Source of the DNA: Gemmatimonadota bacterium
GTDB taxonomy: Bacteria; 4572-55; J002
Assembly (NCBI GenBank): GCA_003697105.1
Contig: RFFQ01000163.1
Span: 1-11,922 of the forward strand
Direction of reading: 5' to 3'
DNA: 11,922 bases
This document shows, piece by piece, positions 1-6,285 of this stretch (positions are counted from its first letter, which is position 1; every line of letters starts with the position of its first letter). The notes beneath the pieces are model-generated. The model did no database searches. It was not told the origin of the DNA and worked only from the letters and a program-made list of their open reading frames with translations. The translations under genes were made by a program, and so were the position numbers.

Positions 1-66
1 AGTTTTACTACTTGCGATTTGGCGCAGCTCGCTCATCACAGATTTGACCAGTTCTTCCACTGCCAT
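1..66 (-). CDS. N-terminus of a YtfJ/GerW-like protein (partial, runs off left edge)
   Basis: Only the first 22 codons are inside the window, reading leftward from ATG at 66-64. The peptide begins MAVEELVKSVMSEL and continues with a short Arg-Gln-Ile-Ala stretch ending Ser-Lys-Thr. A strong Shine-Dalgarno (GGAGG at 80-76 on the minus strand) lies about eight bases before the ATG, so the start is well supported. The start follows the hslV stop by 29 bases, so it is the next gene of the sbcD-hslV operon. The pattern of a short amphipathic helix followed by a Ser-Lys-Thr turn resembles the start of YtfJ/GerW-family proteins, which in non-spore-formers are of unknown function. This is from memory of the family and rests on 22 residues only. 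It does not look like the N-terminus of HslU, the usual partner gene of hslV. The gene is certain; the family is a guess. Confidence 0.55.
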   Translation of the reverse strand, partial: MAVEELVKSVMSELRQIASSKT

Positions 67-95
67 GCTGACTACCCTCCTTGAAAAAGGATTTG

Positions 96-656
96 TTAAA
101 GAGTTTCAATTTTGATATTGGAGTTGGTGTAAATACAGATTCCCGCGGCAATTTCCAGCGATTGCTGCACCACCTTTTCCACGGAAAGCCGCGTTTTTGC
201 CCGGATGAAGGCTTGTGCCGCCGCTTGAGCATAAGGTCCACCGGAGCCAATCGCCAAAATGCCATCATCCGGTTCGATCACATCGCCATTACCGGAGAGG
301 AGAAAGGCGTGTTGCGTATCCATCACCGCCAGTAGGGCTTCCAACCGCCGCAGAATACGGTCACTGCGCCAATCTTTTGCCAGTTCAACTGCCGCCCGAG
401 GGAGATTTCCGTTAAATTCCTCCAATTTGCCTTCAAAATGTTCGACCAACGCCATGGCATCTGCCGCCCCGCCGGCAAAACCCACCAGTACGGAATCATT
501 ATATAATTTCCGGATTTTGCGGGCGTTGTGTTTCATGATGGTTTCATCAAAACTGACTTGACCATCAGCGCCTAACGCAACTTTGCCATTATAATGAACG
601 CCTAACACTGTTGTGGCACGAACAATAGGTGATTTTTTACGTTTAGTTCGGTACAT
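96..656 (-). CDS. hslV: ATP-dependent protease peptidase subunit HslV
   Basis: HslV is the Ntn-hydrolase (threonine protease) core of the HslUV bacterial proteasome-like complex: a double hexameric ring in the cytoplasm that degrades proteins unfolded by the HslU ATPase. The 186-residue product shows the family signature throughout: a TTV motif at residues 15-17, GADGQVS near 30, NARKIRKLY, GFAGG, AVELAKDWRSDR, RRLEALL, SGNGDVIEPDDG, IGSGGPYAQAAA and the C-terminal YTNSNI. The nucleophile should be Thr15, exposed after removal of a basic 14-residue leader (MYRTKRKKSPIVRA), leaving about 172 residues, close to the usual 170-175. The ATG at 656 is preceded by AGGA at suitable spacing and lies inside the end of the sbcD gene (14-base overlap), suggesting translational coupling. 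hslU, normally adjacent, is not seen within the window. Identification is secure. Confidence 0.96.
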   Translation of the reverse strand: MYRTKRKKSPIVRATTVLGVHYNGKVALGADGQVSFDETIMKHNARKIRKLYNDSVLVGFAGGAADAMALVEHFEGKLEEFNGNLPRAAVELAKDWRSDRILRRLEALLAVMDTQHAFLLSGNGDVIEPDDGILAIGSGGPYAQAAAQAFIRAKTRLSVEKVVQQSLEIAAGICIYTNSNIKIETL

Positions 657-1890
657 ACACGTCCTGTTCTTCTTGCACTTTTTTAATCAATTCGGAAGCC
701 GCTTGGCGGAGTTTTTCCGAACGGTCTTTACCGATATTATCTTGCGTTTCCAGATACATTTTCAGCGCTTGCATCGGTCCCAATTCTTCCGTCAGTTGGG
801 ATTGGCGAATGCGGAACTCCCGTTGGGTAATTTGACGGACAATCGGTGCAACATAATGCGCCGCGTTAAGGGCATCCATGATTTTCTTTTCGTCGATTTG
901 GTGAACACGGTGTTCAGAAATCTCATAAATCAAACGCACCACGGCATCTTTTATCTCGTGATTCTGAATCGCGTCCAAAATTTCTTCTGTCGGATTGCTC
1001 ACATCGGCATCTACCCGAATCGTCAAAAATTTACGGGTTGGAATTTCACGAAATTCGTAAGTGGTTTTACGCGTGCTCAGGTTGACGACCACAAACCCCT
1101 TTTCTTCTTTTTCTTCACTAAAATCGACCCGTTCTATACTCCCACTATAAATCACCGGGGGGTTGCCGCTCGGGTTCAGATTTTGGAATTGGTGGATGTG
1201 CCCTAAAGCGACGTAATCAAATGCGGGTAAAGTCAAATCTGCTAACATTAAGGTCAAATCCTGCCCGATCATGATGTTCTGTTCCGTACTGAGCCGGGCA
1301 TTATTAACGCTGGCGTGGCAGGTCAAGACCGCCGGTATTTTAGGATTCACGTTTTCGGCAAAATTGCGAATAATTTCACTACATTTGCGGCTGATTACAT
1401 CATTTAACTGATCCAGCGTCATGTTTTTGTACTCATCGCGAGTCATGACATGACTTTTGGTCACCCAAGGCAATGCCGCAACTTGTACACTGCCGCTTTT
1501 GGTTTTTATCGTATGAATCTCCGGTTTATCCGCCACGATGACGTTTTCAACCCCTAAGGTGCGAAAAATTTCCAGCGCGGTCGCCCGTCCAGCACTATTG
1601 GGCAGATCATGATTTCCGACCAGCAGGACGACAGGGATTCCGTTTTCCGTCAACCGGCGTATGCACGTGGCAAATTCCCGTTGGTGAGTTTGACTGGGAT
1701 CGCGGGAGCGGTAAGCATCGCCGGCAAAAACCATCAGATCAGCTTTCATTTGAAGCGCTTGATCGATGACATAATTAAATGCATTCCGAAAATCAATTAA
1801 ACGGGTATTGAGCCCTGTCTCAGGGTCAAGCCGTCCGTAATTTTCCATCCCAAAATGAATATCAGCGACATGAACAAGTTTAATGGCCAT
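643..1890 (-). CDS. sbcD: SbcD/Mre11-type metallophosphoesterase DNA nuclease
   Basis: This is the nuclease subunit of an SbcCD (Mre11-Rad50-like) complex, which processes DNA ends and hairpins with two metal ions, usually Mn. With the ATG at 1890 the protein has 415 residues, close to the E. coli length of about 400. The calcineurin-like phosphoesterase motifs appear in order: ADIH (Asp10, His12), FAGD (Asp58), GNHD (Asn93, His94), CH (His192) and GHIH (His231, His233), followed by the family motif YSGSIERVDF. The C-terminal 150 residues fit the SbcD capping and coiled-coil-binding region. A TTG six codons upstream is in frame, but ATG 1890 gives the expected MAIKLVHVADIH start and has GGAG about 12 bases upstream. 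It is the first gene of a leftward operon with hslV, with a consensus promoter 55 bases before the start. The partner sbcC is not adjacent: a divergent galT lies upstream and hslV downstream. Confidence 0.92.
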   Translation of the reverse strand: MAIKLVHVADIHFGMENYGRLDPETGLNTRLIDFRNAFNYVIDQALQMKADLMVFAGDAYRSRDPSQTHQREFATCIRRLTENGIPVVLLVGNHDLPNSAGRATALEIFRTLGVENVIVADKPEIHTIKTKSGSVQVAALPWVTKSHVMTRDEYKNMTLDQLNDVISRKCSEIIRNFAENVNPKIPAVLTCHASVNNARLSTEQNIMIGQDLTLMLADLTLPAFDYVALGHIHQFQNLNPSGNPPVIYSGSIERVDFSEEKEEKGFVVVNLSTRKTTYEFREIPTRKFLTIRVDADVSNPTEEILDAIQNHEIKDAVVRLIYEISEHRVHQIDEKKIMDALNAAHYVAPIVRQITQREFRIRQSQLTEELGPMQALKMYLETQDNIGKDRSEKLRQAASELIKKVQEEQDVYVPN

Positions 1891-1944
1891 AATGTTGTTC
1901 GACTCCAAAAGTCACAAATAGTCTTAGTTTTCAGTTTGTTGTCG

Positions 1945-1973
1945 ATATTACACCGGCGCTGGGGGTTTGTCAA
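1945..1973 (-). promoter_or_regulatory. Sigma70-type promoter of the sbcD-hslV operon
   Basis: On the minus strand the -35 box is TTGACA (1973-1968), the spacer is exactly 17 bases (1967-1951) and the -10 box is TAATAT (1950-1945). This is a near-perfect housekeeping promoter. Transcription would start near 1938, giving a leader of roughly 48 bases before the sbcD ATG at 1890. No alternative of similar quality is visible in the gap. Confidence 0.85.
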
Positions 1974-1993
1974 CGCTTTTTTAGGTATTATCC

Positions 1994-2008
1994 GGCATGG
2001 GACATGCC
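1994..2008. promoter_or_regulatory. Palindrome between divergent promoters, possible operator
   Basis: A perfect inverted repeat, GGCATG-GGA-CATGCC, lies about 20 bases upstream of the sbcD -35 box and about 24 bases upstream of the galT -35 box. The two half-sites are six bases each with a three-base centre. Its position between two divergent promoters and its symmetry are what one expects of a regulator binding site, but the repeat is short and no known regulator consensus is recognised, so it may be chance. Confidence 0.35.
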
Positions 2009-2031
2009 CCGGGACGGCGGTAAATATCTTC

Positions 2032-2060
2032 TTGCGAATCTGCACTATTTATGATACTAT
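2032..2060 (+). promoter_or_regulatory. Candidate sigma70-type promoter of galT
   Basis: TTGCGA at 2032-2037 is followed by a 17-base spacer and TACTAT at 2055-2060. Both boxes match the consensus at four of six positions and the spacing is ideal. Transcription would start near 2067, about 50 bases before the galT start. It is weaker than the divergent sbcD promoter. Confidence 0.55.
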
Positions 2061-2115
2061 CTCCCCACGAATTTTTGGTTTTCACGGAACGTAGCTGGTA
2101 GAATACAATATCCGA

Positions 2116-3123
2116 ATGATGTCTTCTGAATTTCGCAAAGACCCTATTTTAGACCGCTGGGTGATTATCTCACCGTCACGCAGTGAACGACCGATCCAGT
2201 TTCGGGATGAGGAAGTCCCCCAAGGAGACGCAGATTGCCCGTTCTGCCTGGGGCGAGAAAACGAAACACCCGAGGAAATCTTAGTATACAGTGATGACCC
2301 GCACCGCCAACCCAACACAAGTGGCTGGAAAACACGGGTTGTACCGAACAAATTCCCCGCGCTCTCTAAAGGACAGTTAAAACGGCGAGGGAACGGCATC
2401 TACGACTTCATCAATGGTATCGGGGTTCATGAAGTCCTGATCGAAACACCAGACCATGCCCTTGAGTTAGCGGATTTGCCTATCGACCATGTAGAAGCCG
2501 TTATCTGGACGTATTACTACCGTGCCCGGATGCTACGCGACGACCACCAGTTACGGTACACCATGATCTTCAAAAATAAAGGAGCGGCAGCCGGCGCCTC
2601 ATTAGAACACCCCCACAGCCAACTTATTGCAATGCCCATCGTGCCCAAACGGGTGATGGAAGAATTAGACGGGGCACAACGACACTATCACCAAAAAGAA
2701 CGGTGTATCTACTGTGACATCATCAATCAAGAATTGCAGGATCAGTCCCGCGTCATCATGGAAAACCCCTATTTTGTGGCGTTAGCACCGTTCGCACCGC
2801 GATTCCCGTATGAAACCTGGATTTTACCCAAAGATCATCAAAGCCATTTTGAACAAGACCCGACCCAACGGTATTTGGCAGATTTGGCATCAATCCTGAA
2901 AGAAACCTTGACCCGTATCAACCGACTCTTGCAGTATCCCCCCTATAATTATATGATCCATTCTGCCCCCCTGAATGAACCGGAACTGGCTTACTATCAC
3001 TGGCATCTTGAAATTATTCCCAAACTGGCGAAAGCCGCCGGATTTGAATGGGGCACCGGATTTCATATCAATTCCGTTTCCCCCGAAGATGCCGCCCAAC
3101 GGTTACGGGAAGTCGCTCTGTAA
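2116..3123 (+). CDS. galT: Galactose-1-phosphate uridylyltransferase (class I)
   Basis: GalT exchanges UMP between UDP-glucose and galactose-1-phosphate in the Leloir pathway, a cytosolic reaction through a uridylyl-histidine intermediate. The 335-residue protein has both halves of the GalT fold. The N-terminal half holds a zinc-type CPFC (Cys41, Cys44), His105, and the catalytic EHPHSQ motif with nucleophile His167 and probable zinc ligand His165. The C-terminal half holds CIYC near 197-200, His282 and the HWH pair His295/His297, which match the structural iron ligands of the E. coli enzyme. Length fits compact bacterial and archaeal class I enzymes. Two adjacent ATG codons (2116 and 2119) could each serve as start; the ribosome site is weak (GGTAG). 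It is transcribed divergently from sbcD. galE and galK are not nearby, so it may serve nucleotide-sugar interconversion rather than a gal catabolic operon. Confidence 0.95.
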   Translation: MMSSEFRKDPILDRWVIISPSRSERPIQFRDEEVPQGDADCPFCLGRENETPEEILVYSDDPHRQPNTSGWKTRVVPNKFPALSKGQLKRRGNGIYDFINGIGVHEVLIETPDHALELADLPIDHVEAVIWTYYYRARMLRDDHQLRYTMIFKNKGAAAGASLEHPHSQLIAMPIVPKRVMEELDGAQRHYHQKERCIYCDIINQELQDQSRVIMENPYFVALAPFAPRFPYETWILPKDHQSHFEQDPTQRYLADLASILKETLTRINRLLQYPPYNYMIHSAPLNEPELAYYHWHLEIIPKLAKAAGFEWGTGFHINSVSPEDAAQRLREVAL

Positions 3124-3139
3124 ATTTGGGAAATCAGGG

Positions 3140-3168
3140 TTGACAGCCGTTTATATCTGTGATACTTT
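3140..3168 (+). promoter_or_regulatory. Promoter upstream of the zinc-ribbon/ychF/hutI operon
   Basis: A perfect TTGACA -35 (3140-3145) is followed by a 17-base spacer and TACTTT (3163-3168). The -10 hexamer is poor, but a TGA directly before it makes an extended -10 element that could compensate. The site begins 16 bases after the galT stop, and transcription would start near 3175, about 37 bases before the next gene. It would separate the downstream operon from galT. Confidence 0.6.
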
Positions 3169-3211
3169 AATCGATGAATATCCACACAACGTTTTGTCGG
3201 GAGATAACCTC

Positions 3212-3766
3212 ATGAAAACCTGCCTCCGGTGTGGTACGGAAGTACCGGTGGGACACTCCTTTTGCGGACAATGCGGTTACTGCTTTGAGCTACCCCTATT
3301 GGCAAACCGGTTGGTAGCAGGTTTCATCCGCTTTCTTAAAAGCATTTCTGGGGTGGCTAGTTTCGTCGCCGGAATATTTACAGATAGTTACGACCTGTTT
3401 TTAGCCAAAAGTGCCGTCCAGCGTTCTCTATTCGGGCGGCAAGATGCAACGCTGCGAGAACTGTTCGGTATGGATACCGTCTTTTTGACCCAAAATGAGC
3501 GAATTTGTGCCTTTTTGGAATGCTGCCTGCGCCACGAAGTCGTGGATGACATCGAACCGTGGACGGCACACAAAATCAGCCCCAAAACATTTATTGTTTC
3601 CTACCGGATCCGCTATGTGGACGGGCGGTATCAAAGCTGGTATTGGGTGGTGAACCTCCGCCGGAAAACGGTTCGTGAAATCACAGAAAACCCGGAAGAA
3701 CTCAAAAAATATCACATCCGCCCAAATGAAGATACCCATATTTTAATCCCTCAATATTCATCTTAA
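3212..3766 (+). CDS. Uncharacterised 184-residue zinc-ribbon protein
   Basis: I do not recognise this protein as a named family. The first 22 residues form a compact zinc ribbon: Cys4-x2-Cys7, a ten-residue loop, and Cys18-x2-Cys21, each pair followed by glycine, as in double zinc ribbon and zinc_ribbon_2 domains. An amphipathic, hydrophobic stretch follows (about residues 28-60, rich in Phe, Leu, Val and Ala) that could touch a membrane but is too broken by charges for a clear transmembrane helix. The C-terminal 70 residues alternate aromatic and polar residues (FIVSYRIRYVDG, then SWYWVVNL), suggesting a small antiparallel beta-sheet domain. The ATG at 3212 has GGGAG upstream at good spacing; the frame is open further upstream but that part overlaps galT. 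It sits 26 bases before ychF and probably shares its transcript. Function is unknown. Confidence 0.75.
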   Translation: MKTCLRCGTEVPVGHSFCGQCGYCFELPLLANRLVAGFIRFLKSISGVASFVAGIFTDSYDLFLAKSAVQRSLFGRQDATLRELFGMDTVFLTQNERICAFLECCLRHEVVDDIEPWTAHKISPKTFIVSYRIRYVDGRYQSWYWVVNLRRKTVREITENPEELKKYHIRPNEDTHILIPQYSS

Positions 3767-3778
3767 CTTCATGATAAA

Positions 3779-3795
3779 AAAGGAGCTTTACGTTG
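3779..3795 (+). promoter_or_regulatory. Ribosome binding site that fixes the TTG start of ychF
   Basis: The run AAAGGAG ending at 3785 is a strong Shine-Dalgarno, seven bases before the TTG at 3793-3795. The TTG gives the expected MKIGIIG family start, while the next ATG codons would remove the P-loop, so the rare initiation codon is well supported. Confidence 0.8.
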
Positions 3796-4881
3796 AAAAT
3801 CGGAATTATCGGACTGCCATTGACGGGCAAAACGACCATTTTTAATGCGCTCACCGGCAGTGACGAAATGACCGCCAATTTTGCCTCCCAAAGTACCGAG
3901 CATCATGTCGGCGTGGTGGAAGTCCCCGACCCCCGTTTTGAGACCTTGGTCAACATGTATGAACCGAAAAAGCAAGTCCCGGCAACCATTGAATTTGTCG
4001 ATGTCGCTGGGATTTCTAAAGGTGCCGGAAAGCAAGGCTTGAGTACGGAAATGGTGCAGTTTATCCGCGATGTGGACGCCCTGTTGCATGTGGTACGGAG
4101 CTTTGAAAATGAATCCGTGCCCCATACCGAGGGTTCCATTGATCCGGCACGTGATATTGAAACAATTGATACGGAGTTGATCCTCAACGACTTGATGTTT
4201 GTCGAAAAACGATTGGAAAAGCTGGAAAAAGACCTGCTCCGGTTACCCAAAGATAAACGTCCACAACTCGAACATGAAAAAAAGGCACTCTTGCGCTTTC
4301 AAACCCAACTGGAAGCCGAAAAACCCTTACGATCACTCGATTTGGACGCGGATGAAGCCAAATGGTGCCGCCAGTATGCGTTGCTCAGTGTCCAACCCAT
4401 GATGATCTTGCTCAATGTGGGGGAAGACCAACTAACCGCTATCGATGACCTCGCACAGCAGTATACCCCCAATGCGGAAACACCGACCATGGCAATCTGT
4501 GGTAAAGTTGAAGCAGAAATCGCCCAATTGGATGATGATGACAAAGCCCTGTTCATGACGGAAATGGGCATCACCGAACCCGGTCTAAATCGTGTGATCC
4601 GGGCATCCTACGACTTGTTAGGTCTGCACTGCTTTTTTACGGTCGGTAAGGATGAAGTCCGGGCGTGGACGATCCGCAAGGGGGATAATGCCGTCACGGC
4701 GGCGGGCAAAATTCACTCGGATTTGGCACGCGGTTTTATCCGGGCAGAAACGGTGGCGTATGAAGACCTCATTCAAGCCGGTTCGTGGGCAAAAACCAAA
4801 GAAGTGGGCACGTTTCGTCTGGAAGGAAAAGAATATATCGTTCAAGATGGGGATATTTTATCCATCCGGTTTAATGTCTAG
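3793..4881 (+). CDS. YchF/OLA1-type P-loop NTPase, divergent G1 motif
   Basis: The protein belongs to the YchF (Obg-related, TRAFAC class) family, ribosome-associated NTPases that often prefer ATP and modulate translation and stress responses. Its 362 residues match the E. coli length. Visible elements in order: P-loop GLPLTGKTT (7-15), G3 DVAG (70-73) followed by a hydrophobic residue, the family stretch HVVRSFEN, a helical hairpin (about 125-175), a G4-like NVGE (208-211), EPGLNRVIR, and a C-terminal TGS domain (about 278-361) with VRAWTIRKG, AAGKIHSDL, GFIRAE and YIVQDGD. It departs from canonical YchF in the P-loop, which is normally GLPNVGKST, and in the switch I region, where the usual NFPFCTIEPN is replaced by NFASQSTEHH. 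It therefore looks like a YchF-like side branch rather than the housekeeping copy, so I give no symbol. It lies between the zinc-ribbon gene and hutI, probably co-transcribed. Confidence 0.9.
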   Translation: MKIGIIGLPLTGKTTIFNALTGSDEMTANFASQSTEHHVGVVEVPDPRFETLVNMYEPKKQVPATIEFVDVAGISKGAGKQGLSTEMVQFIRDVDALLHVVRSFENESVPHTEGSIDPARDIETIDTELILNDLMFVEKRLEKLEKDLLRLPKDKRPQLEHEKKALLRFQTQLEAEKPLRSLDLDADEAKWCRQYALLSVQPMMILLNVGEDQLTAIDDLAQQYTPNAETPTMAICGKVEAEIAQLDDDDKALFMTEMGITEPGLNRVIRASYDLLGLHCFFTVGKDEVRAWTIRKGDNAVTAAGKIHSDLARGFIRAETVAYEDLIQAGSWAKTKEVGTFRLEGKEYIVQDGDILSIRFNV

Positions 4882-4893
4882 CAGGTTCAAACC

Positions 4894-6147
4894 ATGAAAG
4901 ATGCAACGCTCATTATTTACAACGCGAATGAAGTCTGCACCCTTGATAATGGGGGTCAAGGTCTCCGGACTGGGGCAGCAATGGACAACCTAAATGTGAT
5001 TGAGAAGGGCGCAATTGCCCTTGTAGAGGATGTCATCGTAGGCGTCGGTACCACGGAAGAAATTTTGGATAGCTTCCGGGCAGAGACCCAAATCGATGGT
5101 ACCGGCACGGTTCTCATGCCCGGCTTTGTCGATCCCCATACGCATGTGGTCTTCGCCGGATCGCGGGAGCATGAGTTTGAGATGCGCCTGCGGGGGGAAT
5201 CTTACATGGAAATTGCCGCCGCCGGCGGTGGAATTCGCTCCTCCATGCGGGCAACCCGAGCGGCATCGGTTACCCAGCTAATTGAGGAATCCATACCCCG
5301 GTTGAACCGGATGCTGGCGTGGGGCACTACCACTATCGAAGCAAAAAGCGGCTACGGGTTAGAACTAGAGACCGAACTCCGCCAGTTGGAAGCGATTCGG
5401 GAACTCCACAAACAACATGAAATCGATCTGGTGCCCACCTTCTTGGGAGCCCATGAAATCCCCGATGAATATCGGGACCATGTCGATGAATATGTGCGAA
5501 TCGTCATTGAAGAGATGATACCAGCCGTCGTGGAACGGGGTCTGGCGGCATATTGTGATGTCTTTTGTGAGGCGGGCGTTTTTAATATTGACCAATCCCG
5601 CGCCATTTTGCAAGCCGCTAAAGCCGCCGGTTTGAAAGTCCGCCTCCATGCGGATGAGTTTGTCGATTTAGGCGGCGCCATGTTGGCGGCTGAATTGCAA
5701 GCCATCTCCGCGGATCATCTGCTCGCCATTTCCGATGAAGGAATTCAGGCAATGCAGGAGGCGGGTGTCATTGCCACCTTACTGCCGGGCACTACCTTCA
5801 GTCTGGGTAAAAAAGAGTACGCCCCCGCACGGAAAATGATCGACGCCGGACTCCCCATCGCCTTGGCTACGGATTGCAATCCGGGAAGTTGTTATACGGA
5901 ATCCATGCAAATCATTATCGCTTTGGCATGCACCCAAATGCGGATGACTCCGGCAGAAGCGATCACTGCCAGTACCCTCAATGCCGCTCATGCGCTGGAA
6001 CTGGGGGATCATATCGGCAGTTTAAGTGTGGGCAAACAAGCAGATATCGTGGTTTTTGATATGCCCAGCTACCGCACTCTGCCGTATCACTTTGGCGTAA
6101 ATCACGTCCGTTTCGTGATTAAACGGGGCGAGGTTATCACGGTTTAG
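4894..6147 (+). CDS. hutI: Imidazolonepropionase
   Basis: HutI hydrolyses 4-imidazolone-5-propionate to N-formimino-L-glutamate, the third step of histidine degradation. The 417-residue length is typical. The amidohydrolase metal and catalytic residues are all present: the DPHTH motif (His82, His84), GAHEIP (His187), HADEF (His252, Glu255), His275 and ATDCNPGS (Asp327). The family-typical stretches FAGSREHEFEMR, AAGGGI and EAKSGYGL are also clear. The N- and C-terminal segments form the composite beta domain usual for this superfamily. The ATG at 4894 follows the ychF stop by 12 bases with a modest AGCAGG ribosome site, so it is probably translated from the same mRNA. The next gene, ftcD, handles its product, which supports the assignment over related guanine or cytosine deaminases. 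The gene end contains overlapping inverted repeats near 6100-6141. Confidence 0.96.
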   Translation: MKDATLIIYNANEVCTLDNGGQGLRTGAAMDNLNVIEKGAIALVEDVIVGVGTTEEILDSFRAETQIDGTGTVLMPGFVDPHTHVVFAGSREHEFEMRLRGESYMEIAAAGGGIRSSMRATRAASVTQLIEESIPRLNRMLAWGTTTIEAKSGYGLELETELRQLEAIRELHKQHEIDLVPTFLGAHEIPDEYRDHVDEYVRIVIEEMIPAVVERGLAAYCDVFCEAGVFNIDQSRAILQAAKAAGLKVRLHADEFVDLGGAMLAAELQAISADHLLAISDEGIQAMQEAGVIATLLPGTTFSLGKKEYAPARKMIDAGLPIALATDCNPGSCYTESMQIIIALACTQMRMTPAEAITASTLNAAHALELGDHIGSLSVGKQADIVVFDMPSYRTLPYHFGVNHVRFVIKRGEVITV

Positions 6148-6161
6148 GTCATTTTTTTTGC

Positions 6162-6190
6162 TTGATTAAACCCTGTGAAACATGTATTAT
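6162..6190 (+). promoter_or_regulatory. Sigma70-type promoter of ftcD
   Basis: TTGATT (6162-6167), a 17-base spacer and TATTAT (6185-6190) make a good housekeeping promoter 14 bases after the hutI stop. Transcription would begin near 6197, leaving an AT-rich leader of about 90 bases before ftcD. A run of eight T residues at 6152-6159 lies just upstream of the -35 box and could act as an UP-like element. Confidence 0.7.
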
Positions 6191-6202
6191 ATAGCTCGAA
6201 AG

Positions 6203-6216
6203 GGACTTGTGAGTCC
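6203..6216 (+). promoter_or_regulatory. Small hairpin at the start of the ftcD leader
   Basis: GGACT and AGTCC form a perfect five-base stem around a TGTG loop; beyond a G-G mismatch, AAA (6199-6201) can pair with TTT (6218-6220). It would sit at the very 5' end of the transcript, followed by about 65 AT-rich unstructured bases and a weak GGTG ribosome site. It may only stabilise the mRNA; no riboswitch class is recognised. Confidence 0.4.
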
Positions 6217-6285
6217 GTTTATAAATTCTATCTATTTTATAACTATTTTTTATTTTTTCATCCTTAACGATATGATGGTGAACGA

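Noticed and set aside
613-1206. A 197-codon plus-strand open frame opposite sbcD and the start of hslV.
   Set aside because: It lies entirely antisense to two clearly identified genes, shows Phe-rich shadow composition and matches no family I recognise.
2975-3211. Upstream in-frame extension of the zinc-ribbon gene into galT.
   Set aside because: It would overlap galT by about 150 bases and place the ribbon in mid-protein. The ATG at 3212 has a good ribosome site and puts the first Cys at residue 4, as is usual.
4274-4283. A AAA AAG slippery heptamer in ychF, as in dnaX-type frameshifting.
   Set aside because: The sequence encodes Glu-Lys-Lys in an ordinary Lys-rich helix, and the zero frame gives a full-length YchF-like product. 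No supporting stem or upstream Shine-Dalgarno is evident.
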